Assembly: GCF_001577525.1 (NCBI RefSeq)
Contig: NZ_CP013015.1
Span: forward strand, 911,107-975,106
DNA length: 64,000 nucleotides
Direction: 5' to 3'
DNA from: Candidatus Desulfofervidus auxilii
GTDB lineage: Bacteria > Desulfobacterota > Desulfofervidia > Desulfofervidales > Desulfofervidaceae
The stretch's first letter is position 1, and the number at the start of each line of letters is the position of its first letter. Positions 6,929 to 14,523 of the stretch are shown here, one piece after another. The notes beneath the pieces are model-generated. The model searched no databases. It saw only the letters and a program-made list of their open reading frames with translations, and was not told where the DNA came from. The position numbers were made by a program, and so were the translations under genes.

Positions 6929-8716
6929 CTATGCAGCATGTAACTTCTGTGCGAGTCTTTGTTTTCTGTGTCGGTCAATAATCATGGTTTTTCCCAAAAT
7001 GGGAAGGCCGTTGTTAAGAACATTACTGTTGCGGAATTTCCTGATTAAAACTGCAATATCTCCCGTCTCTAAGTCGGTCTCCGCCGCCAGCTGAAGAACT
7101 ATGCTGGAATTCCAGACACGGTCCAATAAGAGCCATGCCCTTTTCTCAAGAATTGGAGCAGGAACACGCTCCATCCAGACATGGCGTTTTCTGTTACCAT
7201 TGTCGGGAAAAAATCTTGAATTCTGGATGAGAAACCTGGAATCACCATGTGGAATAAACTGAATGACAGGATCTCCTTCACGCACCCATTTCATGGGAAC
7301 GTGAAATAACCTGACTTCTGTCTCACGAACCTGTTTTAACGCCGTGGGTGTCCCGAAAAACGAGGACCTGTTTAAAAAAACTTCCTGTGTTGCTGGTGGC
7401 CGAATCTGTTTAAGAAAACGCTGCCGGGCATCCCTTTCCAGTTCCTTCAGTGTAGGCCAAACGTCCTGCCATAACCACTCATAAGCATCTCTAATCTGGC
7501 TACCGGTTTCTAAATACAATTTTTGACTCAGTTTTTTATACTGCTCCCAGAGTTGTTTCTTTTCCTCATAGACCTTAGAAGCCGATTTTGTAAACACAAT
7601 CTCTTCTACTTTCAACCGTTGCCACAAATCCTGACCCTTCTTCTGGATTAACCGCCTGCATAAACACAAATCCGTCCGAACATCACTCTCAAGCTGCTGT
7701 ATCTTCTCTCTGTATTTAGCTTTGGCTCTTGACAACTTCTTTCTCCAGAACTTTTTTAATTCCCTTTCCTGCAACTTTAGCTCTCTTTTCCACTGCCGAT
7801 ATTCCTTCCACCACTGCCTGACCACAGATAACCACCGCCGGTAATTCCGCTCATTCCGCCGTCGCTCGGCAACATAAATCTCATTTATGTCCTTCCGTAT
7901 CTCCTTCAGCTTCCTGTTTCGTTCCAGCTTCAACTGAGCAATTTCTGCCTCCACCTGTCTCTTTAAGCATTTGAATGCCCGTCTGTACTCCAGGCCACCC
8001 CGTCTGCGCCAGCACCTCAAGGCTGATTTTTGCATCTGCCGGTATAAACTTTCCTTCGGATTCCAGATGTGCCAGACCTTGTTTGATGTCCTGTACTCTT
8101 TCACCTTGAAAGTTTTGACCGGGAAATCAAGAACATTTATCACCTTGACTGTTTCATGCCCACGAGCTACAGGTTTTTCACTGAAGCGAACTTTAGAATC
8201 AATCTCCACTCCTGGCCATCTATTAAAATCGATGGAACAAAAACCAATAAACCGCTTCAGGAAATCTTCATCAATGATCTTCTGCCAGAGAATTTTCCCA
8301 CGAAGGTAACTGCCAGGGTAAGTGTCATCTTCCCACAGCAAGTGCACACATCTTTTTAATAACTTTTCTTTCTCAGCCTCTTCTTTCTCTTGTTCTCTCA
8401 TCGTAAGAGCAACATCAACACTCAACAATTCCGCTCTTTCACTTTCCGCCTGATAAAGCAAGCTCTGCCGCAATTCTTCAGCCACTCTCTGCCTATCTTC
8501 CTCGGTAACTTCCCCGGCATCCTGAAGTTCAGCATTCACATAAGAAGAAATATCCGCCCGACCATCCATAAGACTCACAATTCTCTCCTCAATTTCTTTT
8601 ACCTGGCGGGCCAGCTCATGCTGCGTGGCCCAATATTTCTCCTCCCAGGCTTCATCCAATTCCATGCTTTCCTGTATATGGAAAGCCTCTCCTAATGTTA
8701 CTAATGCTCCCATCAC
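6929..8716 (-). CDS. Large Trp- and Arg-rich coiled-coil protein of unknown function
   Basis: This 595-residue protein starts near 8716-8713 behind GAAAGGAGGAAAG. Residues 1-120 are acidic and helical. The middle (about 230-420) is very rich in R, K, E and W, with repeats of the type RQWWKEYRQWKREL, and is predicted to be a long basic coiled coil. The C-terminal 170 residues look globular (FFGTPTALKQVRET, IQFIPHGDSRFL). No catalytic motif, Walker box or signal peptide is seen. It is the only long minus-strand gene between 6.3 and 36 kb and is divergent from the 485-residue gene. The basic coil could bind nucleic acid, which is inference. Confidence 0.7.
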   Translation of the reverse strand: MMGALVTLGEAFHIQESMELDEAWEEKYWATQHELARQVKEIEERIVSLMDGRADISSYVNAELQDAGEVTEEDRQRVAEELRQSLLYQAESERAELLSVDVALTMREQEKEEAEKEKLLKRCVHLLWEDDTYPGSYLRGKILWQKIIDEDFLKRFIGFCSIDFNRWPGVEIDSKVRFSEKPVARGHETVKVINVLDFPVKTFKVKEYRTSNKVWHIWNPKESLYRQMQKSALRCWRRRGGLEYRRAFKCLKRQVEAEIAQLKLERNRKLKEIRKDINEIYVAERRRNERNYRRWLSVVRQWWKEYRQWKRELKLQERELKKFWRKKLSRAKAKYREKIQQLESDVRTDLCLCRRLIQKKGQDLWQRLKVEEIVFTKSASKVYEEKKQLWEQYKKLSQKLYLETGSQIRDAYEWLWQDVWPTLKELERDARQRFLKQIRPPATQEVFLNRSSFFGTPTALKQVRETEVRLFHVPMKWVREGDPVIQFIPHGDSRFLIQNSRFFPDNGNRKRHVWMERVPAPILEKRAWLLLDRVWNSSIVLQLAAETDLETGDIAVLIRKFRNSNVLNNGLPILGKTMIIDRHRKQRLAQKLHAA

Positions 8717-8743
8717 TTTCCTCCTTTCTTTTTATTTTTCACT

Positions 8744-8809
8744 CTCTCCTCTTTCCCCCATCCCGACACTCCCACAATGTGAAGTGCCCGGATGGGGAAA
8801 AGAAGAGAG
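8744..8809. promoter_or_regulatory. Long imperfect inverted repeat in divergent promoter region
   Basis: The 302-bp gap between two divergent genes (8717-9018) must hold both promoters. Arms at 8744-8775 and 8779-8809 pair at most positions around a 3-base loop, including CCCCATCC with GGATGGGG. It could be an operator, a transcript hairpin or a degenerate mobile end. I see no clear -35/-10 pair. Confidence 0.4.
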
Positions 8810-9018
8810 GTATCAAGAAAGGAGGAGAAGGCTACACTTCCTCTTTCTCGTCTCTCCCTATTCTTTTTTCAAAAGAACAACTTTCTTTAAACCAATATCC
8901 TTATTGCAAGGAAAATACAATTCACAATCAGGGCCAATAAGAACCCTAAAGAGCACCAAAAAACTCAAAAAATCCACTGAATCCCCTTCCCCACGAAAAT
9001 AAAATAAGGAGAAAGGCA

Positions 9019-10476
9019 ATGGAAAAAGAGCTCACCTTCGAACTTTATGAAATCAAGGATGCACTTAATCTTGATGATTCCTCTTATATCAAACTGCGTA
9101 CTGAACTGCGTAAAAAGGGCGTACTTGCGCCTCCACAGGTAGGCAGAAGGGCCGTTTTTGGAAAGGAAGCAATACCGGCAATAAAAGATTATCTTGACAG
9201 CAAGGACAAAAGACTTGGGGAAAAATTTATCGTGTGGTTCCTCACAAAAAGGAAAAAATGGGTTAAGAGCCAGGAAGAAATCAAAAACCTTAAAGTAGAT
9301 AGCAGCCAGGTTGTATTCAGGCAGGTTATGGAACAGTTAGGGGTAGATAAGGAGACACGTGAATATCGCAGCCTTCTTGAGAAATTAAAGGGTGAGGGAA
9401 TTGCAAAGGTCTATGGGATCATAGGGAAGCAGATCACATATATAAACCCGACAGAGAGGTTTTTTGAAATAGTATCTCAGTACCTCAATGTATCCCCCAA
9501 AAAGGTGGCAGAGGCTGTTGAACGAATTGAGAACAGCAATGAGGTAGAACTGCTTGACTATATGACAAGGATAGGGGCAATGCCCTATTACAAACATGTC
9601 TACAACTATCTGCGTGGAAGGAATGCCGTTATCAAGGGGAAATACGTGAAGATCAAAAAGGAAGCAATAGCCTATATTAAGGAATATCTTACAAAGAAAA
9701 AGTCCCCTGCAACTGAACGGATAACAGAAGCCATCCCGCAGACTTCTGCTACCTCTCAAGAAGGAACCAGACCCAAGGCCTCTCACTCAGAGCTGACTCA
9801 GATGGAAAGGCTTGTTGACATTGCCTTTAGAAAAGAAAAGATTATCATAAGAAAGATTCTCCTTTCTGAGGCAAGGCAGCACAATCCTATCTCCCTGCTA
9901 TCCTTTCCAGGAATGACCTGGTTTTTTGAAAGGGACCTTATTGCACTTGCAGGAGAGAATATCAGCCAGATTGTAGGGCTTGAGAGGGACAAAAGAGTCT
10001 ATGAGTTTATGGTTTTGAACAAGCCACCAGAAAAGTCTTACATCCACACCTTCAACACAACTGACCATGAATTTGCCAAAAACCCACCCAATTACATTAA
10101 GCCGTTCAACTTTGTGTGGCTTGATTATATGGGTGCTTTTTCCTGGAAAAAGCTTGAGACATTTGAGGACCTGTTAAAGAACAGACTTTTCTGCCTTCCC
10201 GCCACACTTGCCCTTACATTCCAGGCAGGTCTGGAATATTCAGATGTACTGGACTATTACAAAAAAGTCACCAGGATGAAACCTGCTGCTAAAGGAAGAA
10301 AACCTGACTGGAAGATGATACGCCTCACTGCCCTCCCCATGATTTATGCTCAAACCGCAAGTAAATACGGAGTTTCGTGTTATAAAGTAATCGAAAGAGA
10401 ATATGTTGAGCCGGTGAAAATGTGTCATCATGCCCCCATGGTACTGCTTGTGTTAAGGCTGGAAAACAAATATTAA
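9019..10476 (+). CDS. Two-part protein: HTH-like N-terminus, possible methyltransferase-fold C-terminus
   Basis: This 485-residue protein starts at ATG 9019 behind AAGGAG. The N-terminal 230 residues are basic and helical with several winged-helix-like stretches (SYIKLRTELRKKGVLAPPQVGRR). After a low-complexity linker (about 230-255) the C-terminal part has FPGMTWFFERDLIAL, VGLERDKRVYEFM and NFVWLDYMGAFSW. This order resembles the SAM-site, acidic-residue and DY/D-proline-type strands of a Rossmann methyltransferase. A canonical glycine-rich loop is missing. The assignment is tentative. The gene heads the run leading to dnaN. Confidence 0.6.
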   Translation: MEKELTFELYEIKDALNLDDSSYIKLRTELRKKGVLAPPQVGRRAVFGKEAIPAIKDYLDSKDKRLGEKFIVWFLTKRKKWVKSQEEIKNLKVDSSQVVFRQVMEQLGVDKETREYRSLLEKLKGEGIAKVYGIIGKQITYINPTERFFEIVSQYLNVSPKKVAEAVERIENSNEVELLDYMTRIGAMPYYKHVYNYLRGRNAVIKGKYVKIKKEAIAYIKEYLTKKKSPATERITEAIPQTSATSQEGTRPKASHSELTQMERLVDIAFRKEKIIIRKILLSEARQHNPISLLSFPGMTWFFERDLIALAGENISQIVGLERDKRVYEFMVLNKPPEKSYIHTFNTTDHEFAKNPPNYIKPFNFVWLDYMGAFSWKKLETFEDLLKNRLFCLPATLALTFQAGLEYSDVLDYYKKVTRMKPAAKGRKPDWKMIRLTALPMIYAQTASKYGVSCYKVIEREYVEPVKMCHHAPMVLLVLRLENKY

Positions 10477-10542
10477 GAACGCCCTGCCAGTTCCAGCTTT
10501 ATTCCCTTTATAGAATACAAAAATAGAAACAAGGAGAACACC

Positions 10543-10824
10543 ATGCCGGCCAAATTTAATCCAGGGAAAATAGTAGCAACACAAAAGGTAGTAGAAAAAA
10601 TCAAAACAGACCCCAACTTTGCCTCCTTCGTAAACCACAGTCTCCAGCGACATCTGGCAGGAGACTGGGGAGACCTCTGTCAGGAAGATAAGAAAGAAAA
10701 TGAGTTTTCCCTTAAAAATAACCTCCGCCTTCTTTCAGCCTACAAAAAAGCAAATACGAAAATCTGGATTATCACAGAGGCCGATAGAAGCGCAACCACC
10801 ATATTATTTCCCGAGGAGTACTAA
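10543..10824 (+). CDS. Conserved plasmid protein (GDWGDL family)
   Basis: This 93-residue protein starts at ATG 10543 behind AAGGAG. It carries HLAGDWGDLCQEDKKEN, then RLLSAYKKANTKIWIITEAD and a TTILFPEEY C-terminus. I recall this block order from a small protein family that recurs on plasmids and conjugative elements and has no firm function. Its presence supports the element reading. It lies 56 bases before dnaN and is probably co-transcribed with it. Confidence 0.75.
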   Translation: MPAKFNPGKIVATQKVVEKIKTDPNFASFVNHSLQRHLAGDWGDLCQEDKKENEFSLKNNLRLLSAYKKANTKIWIITEADRSATTILFPEEY

Positions 10825-10880
10825 AAAATAAGCAAAAACAAAACTTTCCTTTCCAATAAAAAGATAAGGAGGATACACAA

Positions 10881-11990
10881 ATGAAAGCAAGGGTAAAAAC
10901 ACAGGACTTTGCCAGCGTCCTTCACAAGGCATGTTCTGTTATATCAAAAAAACAGGTCATGCCCATACTTTCCCACATATTAATCAAAACAAAAGATAAT
11001 GCACTCCGGGTAACTGCAACAGACCTTGAACACACATACATCGGTTCATGTCCCGCACAGATAGAAATCGAAGGAGAAGTGGTCGTCCCCGCAATACAAC
11101 TGTTTTACATAGTTAGAAACCTGGATGTGGAAGAAATCCCCCTATGTAAAAACGAAAACAACCAGCTTGACATAAAAACACCAAAAAGCCATTTTTCACT
11201 CCTAACCATGGATCCCCAGGAATTTCCCACACTGGAAGTTCCGGAGAACCTGCCGGCACTCACTCTACCCCTAGATAAACTTAAGGAGACAATAAACAAC
11301 ATCATACCCTGCACAGCTCCAGACCCCTACGATTATGTTGCACAGAGTATTGCATGTGAAAAACGTGATGAAGAACTACGGTTTGTAGCCACAGACCGGC
11401 GCAAACTCGCATATTCCTCAATACAGACCTCAGTTCCAGATGACTTTCCAAAAATGTCCCTGATTTCAGGAAATGTAATAAACAAAATACTGTCCCTCGT
11501 ACAAACCGAAACCGTCTCCATGGGATTCAACCAGAATATAGGTGTAGTACAGACAGACTCAGAAATATTTTTCTTCAGGCTTACCGAAGGATCATTTCCG
11601 GCATACGAAAAAGTAATTCCCACCAAGACAGGATTTCAGATACAAATTGATACACAAAAACTCAAAGATGCTATAAACAGAGTGAAAATAGTAAAACCAG
11701 AAGTCATAAAGTTTACCTTTGAAAGAGAAAAACTAACACTTTTCTGCAAAGGACCTGAAATCGGAGAAGCACGTGAGGAAGTTCCCATTAACAACGGACC
11801 GCAAACTCCCCAGAGCCTTAACCTGATAGCAGAAACTCTTCCCAGGCTTATCAGTCCGTTGCACTGCAGCACCATTACCCTATCCTTCACATCTCCAGAA
11901 GATCCCTGCACCATAACCACTCCAGATAACCCAAATTACATCTCGGTCTTCATGCCAGCAATCTCTGTCGAGGTAGAAGAACAGGTATGA
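10881..11990 (+). CDS. dnaN: DNA polymerase III sliding clamp (beta subunit)
   Basis: DnaN is the ring-shaped processivity factor of the replicative polymerase. This 369-residue protein has the normal length and three-domain layout. The N-terminus contains ACSVISKKQVMPILSHILI, domain 1 has TATDLEHTYIG, and domain 2 has FVATDRRKLAYS. The last stretch, YISVFMPA, corresponds to the usual YxxMPM C-terminal motif. The start ATG 10881 follows AAGGAGG. A second clamp-like gene lies at 33522. A dnaN on an element implies that it tunes host polymerase or carries its own replisome. Confidence 0.95.
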   Translation: MKARVKTQDFASVLHKACSVISKKQVMPILSHILIKTKDNALRVTATDLEHTYIGSCPAQIEIEGEVVVPAIQLFYIVRNLDVEEIPLCKNENNQLDIKTPKSHFSLLTMDPQEFPTLEVPENLPALTLPLDKLKETINNIIPCTAPDPYDYVAQSIACEKRDEELRFVATDRRKLAYSSIQTSVPDDFPKMSLISGNVINKILSLVQTETVSMGFNQNIGVVQTDSEIFFFRLTEGSFPAYEKVIPTKTGFQIQIDTQKLKDAINRVKIVKPEVIKFTFEREKLTLFCKGPEIGEAREEVPINNGPQTPQSLNLIAETLPRLISPLHCSTITLSFTSPEDPCTITTPDNPNYISVFMPAISVEVEEQV

Positions 11991-12066
11991 CAAATTATAA
12001 GTAAGATGTCACGAAATAAATCTTGAAAACGAAGAACGAAAAAGGGTATAGCTACAAAATAACACC

Positions 12067-12699
12067 ATGAAGAAAGCTATTGAGACTATCTATACAGAAA
12101 GCTTGCGGCTGACTCTCCAGAATCAACTTTCCACAATGACAGAATTTCTGCCTGTATGGGAGCACCAGGTTAGAGTTACCGCACTGGCTGGCACCCTGGC
12201 CAGGGAACTGCGACTGGACGTAAAAAAAGTTAAACTCGCTGCTGCCCTGCACGACCTGGGAAAATTCACCTGGCCAAGAGAACTTTTCTACAAGCCAAAT
12301 AAATTCCTTACCGAGAAAGACTGGAATATCATCTTTGCACATCCCAGAAAAAGTGTGGAGATAATAGAAGAATTCAACGGCCACTCAAGTTATTTATCCA
12401 CAGGTAATCCATCTGTCTGTGATATCATACTGTTCCACCACGAAAAGCCAGACGGCAATGGTTACTACCGGATTACCGACCTTCCCCCTGAAACAGTAAT
12501 CCTCTCTGTTGCAGACATCTTTGAGGCCTGCTCATCAAACAGAAGTTACAGGGTAGCACTTCCTGCCCGTGTAGCAATAGAGCTGGCTGTGAAGGATTTT
12601 AAAGACTACCTGGGAAATAATGTAAAATTGATAAAAGATATCCTGCATACATCAATCCAGTCCTCTTCATGGAAGAAAAAACCTTCCAAGAAAAAATAG
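12067..12699 (+). CDS. HD-GYP-like phosphohydrolase domain protein
   Basis: This is a 210-residue single-domain protein. The metal motif HDLGK is near residues 57-61, preceded by WEHQVRVTAL. HHEKPDGNGYY near 125-135 matches the HHExxDGxGYP motif of HD-GYP cyclic-di-GMP phosphodiesterases, except that the final Pro is Tyr. Further conserved features are SVADIFEA and NRSYR. No receiver or other sensor domain is attached. It may hydrolyse c-di-GMP or another phosphoester; the altered GYP leaves this open. Confidence 0.75.
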   Translation: MKKAIETIYTESLRLTLQNQLSTMTEFLPVWEHQVRVTALAGTLARELRLDVKKVKLAAALHDLGKFTWPRELFYKPNKFLTEKDWNIIFAHPRKSVEIIEEFNGHSSYLSTGNPSVCDIILFHHEKPDGNGYYRITDLPPETVILSVADIFEACSSNRSYRVALPARVAIELAVKDFKDYLGNNVKLIKDILHTSIQSSSWKKKPSKKK

Positions 12700-12794
12700 A
12701 AGGATACTTTACCCACGGAACCAACAACTCCATTCTGAAAAACCCGCACTGCCAGTTCTATATCAAAAAGGACCTACTGCATCGGTCAAAATAA
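12669..12794 (+). CDS. Small hypothetical protein, 41 aa
   Basis: The ATG at 12669 lies inside the end of the HD gene in another frame. The frame encodes MEEKTFQEKIEGYF and ends in LLHRSK. It overlaps the HD stop by 31 bases, and a plausible ribosome site is not evident. The composition looks protein-like but no family is recognised. Low confidence. Confidence 0.3.
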   Translation: MEEKTFQEKIEGYFTHGTNNSILKNPHCQFYIKKDLLHRSK

Positions 12795-12835
12795 AAAATT
12801 GCTCCCCCAAAATAAAATCAAAAAGGAGGTATGTT

Positions 12836-13009
12836 ATGAACAAAAAAACCATCATGCTCAGTAAGGAAAAAGAAACCAAAAACACCATCCGTTACAGGGA
12901 AGAGACAGAAGGGCAACCGCCCGTGGTTCAAACCATCTACATCCAGAAATGGTTTACCGGGTCTCCTGCCCCGGAAAAAATCAGGGTAACCATAGAACCT
13001 CTCAGCTAA
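12836..13009 (+). CDS. Small conserved element protein, 57 aa
   Basis: ATG 12836 follows AAAAGGAGG at the correct distance. The product reads LSKEKETKNTIRYRE, then VVQTIYIQKWF and a short KIRVTIE strand. I recall small proteins with KETKNT-RY and TIY-QK blocks in plasmids and mobile islands. Their function is unknown. A strong hairpin follows directly after the stop, supporting a real short transcription unit. Confidence 0.65.
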   Translation: MNKKTIMLSKEKETKNTIRYREETEGQPPVVQTIYIQKWFTGSPAPEKIRVTIEPLS

Positions 13010-13014
13010 CCTGT

Positions 13015-13033
13015 GGCCCGCATCATGCGGGCC
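13015..13033 (+). terminator. Hairpin after the 57-aa gene
   Basis: GGCCCGCAT, a single C, then ATGCGGGCC form a perfect 9-bp stem 5 bases after the TAA. No T run follows, so it may need Rho or may only stabilise the message. Confidence 0.55.
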
Positions 13034-13173
13034 AGAACTGCTTCAGGCCTCATCAGGCAAAAACTCCACTATAGCATAATACACCACCCCCAGCAAAAAA
13101 GTGACAGATCTTCTGCAAAAATGCGCCATAACCGCCTTTGAACTTATTCATAGCCCAATTTTATGATACACTC

Positions 13174-14490
13174 ATGATAGTCCGTCAAGCCTACAAATTT
13201 AGACTAAAGACCAATGAAGAATTAGAGCAAAAACTGGTTCAATTTTCTGGCTGCTGTCGCTTTGTCTGGAATAAGGCAATTGCTCTAATCAAATTTAGGC
13301 TTGATCATAACATTTCCATTCCCTGGTATAATGACATGGCGGGTTTTCTTGGCCTCTGGAAAAGAAGTGAAGAGTATGCTTTTTTGAATGACGCCCACTC
13401 TCAGATTCTTCAGCAAACCCTTAAAGACCTCTACAAAGCCATTGAGTCAGCCTTTGCCAGAGGAAACGGCATAAGGTTTCCGAAATTCAAAAAGAAATAT
13501 CGTCATGATTCTTTTCGTTACCCTCAAGGAGTCAAGATAGATAATAGGCGAATATTCCTCCCCAAGATTGGTTGGGTAAGGTTTTACAAATCAAGGGAAA
13601 TAGAAGGCAAGATTAAACAGGTAATCGTTAAAAGAGAGTATAAACACTGGTATGTAAGTGTAATCACAGAAAAGGAAGTAGAACCAATTACCAGACTACA
13701 CAGTCCAATCGGCATTGATCTTGGTGTTAGAAAAATCATAACTCTTTCTGATGGAACATATTTTAAGCCACTTGATTTGACCAAACTAGAAAAGAAGCTC
13801 AAAAGAGAACAACGCAGGCTAGCCAAAAAGAAGAAATTTTCTAAAAACTGGTATAAACAAAAAGCTAGAATTACAAAACTCTGGCAGAAGATAAAAAACA
13901 AGAGATACGACTATGTTCACAAACTCTCAACCGCTATTGCCAAAAACCACGGCATAGTGGTTGTGGAGGATTTAAGAATAAAAAACATGACCAGATCAGC
14001 CAGAGGAACCATTGACAATCCTGGCTACAATGTCAAGCAAAAAGCGGGACTTAACAGGAGCATTCTGAGACAGGCGTGGGGAATATTTTTAAGGCTGCTT
14101 GAGTACAAACTTGAGTGGAGTGGTGGCAGGCTGGTGGTAGTTAATCCCAGGTATTCTTCTTTTACCTGCCCTGTTTGCGGTCTTACAAGCAGAGAGAACA
14201 GAAAAAGCCAGGCGAGGTTTGTATGCGAGAACTGCGGTTTTGAAGCCAATGCTGATTTTGTGGCAGCACTAAACATTCTTGAAAGAGGTTTTAAGAACCT
14301 GTCTGAAGATTTGTGTTTTCTTACCCAAAAGAGAATCAAAGAACTGGTTTTAGAACTATCTACCGCCGGGACGGCGGGAGGTAATGCCTGTGGAGGGAGT
14401 GCATTGCTCCCTGTGAAGCAGGAACCGGCAGGAAACCGTGAGGGAGTAATGCTCCCTGTTAAACTAAAACAGGGAATCCTCTCCCTTTAG
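13174..14490 (+). CDS. tnpB: RNA-guided nuclease TnpB
   Basis: TnpB is the transposon-encoded ancestor of Cas12 and cuts DNA using an omegaRNA made from the element's right end. I start at ATG 13174 (MIVRQAYKFRL), because TnpBs begin with this block and the 12 codons before it are not conserved-looking. RuvC residues are all visible: Asp182 in GIDLGVRK, Glu265 in VVVEDLRIKNM and Asp361 in NADFVAALNI. The zinc ribbon uses CPVC at 332-335 and CENC at 351-354. It therefore looks catalytically intact. The length of 438 residues is normal. Confidence 0.92.
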   Translation: MIVRQAYKFRLKTNEELEQKLVQFSGCCRFVWNKAIALIKFRLDHNISIPWYNDMAGFLGLWKRSEEYAFLNDAHSQILQQTLKDLYKAIESAFARGNGIRFPKFKKKYRHDSFRYPQGVKIDNRRIFLPKIGWVRFYKSREIEGKIKQVIVKREYKHWYVSVITEKEVEPITRLHSPIGIDLGVRKIITLSDGTYFKPLDLTKLEKKLKREQRRLAKKKKFSKNWYKQKARITKLWQKIKNKRYDYVHKLSTAIAKNHGIVVVEDLRIKNMTRSARGTIDNPGYNVKQKAGLNRSILRQAWGIFLRLLEYKLEWSGGRLVVVNPRYSSFTCPVCGLTSRENRKSQARFVCENCGFEANADFVAALNILERGFKNLSEDLCFLTQKRIKELVLELSTAGTAGGNACGGSALLPVKQEPAGNREGVMLPVKLKQGILSL

Positions 14491-14510
14491 GGAGGGGAGG
14501 AGGTCAAACC
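14365..14510 (+). ncRNA. Probable TnpB omegaRNA scaffold / right end
   Basis: In TnpB elements the guide RNA overlaps the 3' end of tnpB and its guide is the flanking DNA after the right end. Here the final tnpB codons and the following bases hold stem-loops: GGGAGTGCATTGCTCCC, GGGAGTAATGCTCCC and CTCCCTTTAGGGAG. The expected guide would begin in the ACCGCGGAGGCAACCC leader of nrdD. The extent is inferred, not measured. Confidence 0.5.
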
Positions 14511-14523
14511 GCGGAGGCAACCC

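Larger units (their letters stand above)
13100..14510 (+). mobile_element. TnpB-only IS200/IS605-type element
   Basis: The unit contains tnpB and a right end rich in hairpins (about 14365-14510), including TCTCCCTTTAGGGAGGGGAGG and a terminal GGTCAA. No tnpA transposase is present, so it is non-autonomous. The left boundary is approximate; I place it near 13100-13140 from the break between the hairpin and the tnpB start. The right boundary is about 14510, only 14 bases before the nrdD start codon. Confidence 0.65.

Noticed and set aside
7971-9002. Several + strand frames opposite and beyond the 595-aa gene
   Set aside because: They are antisense shadows or low-complexity frames without ribosome sites or protein-like patterns.
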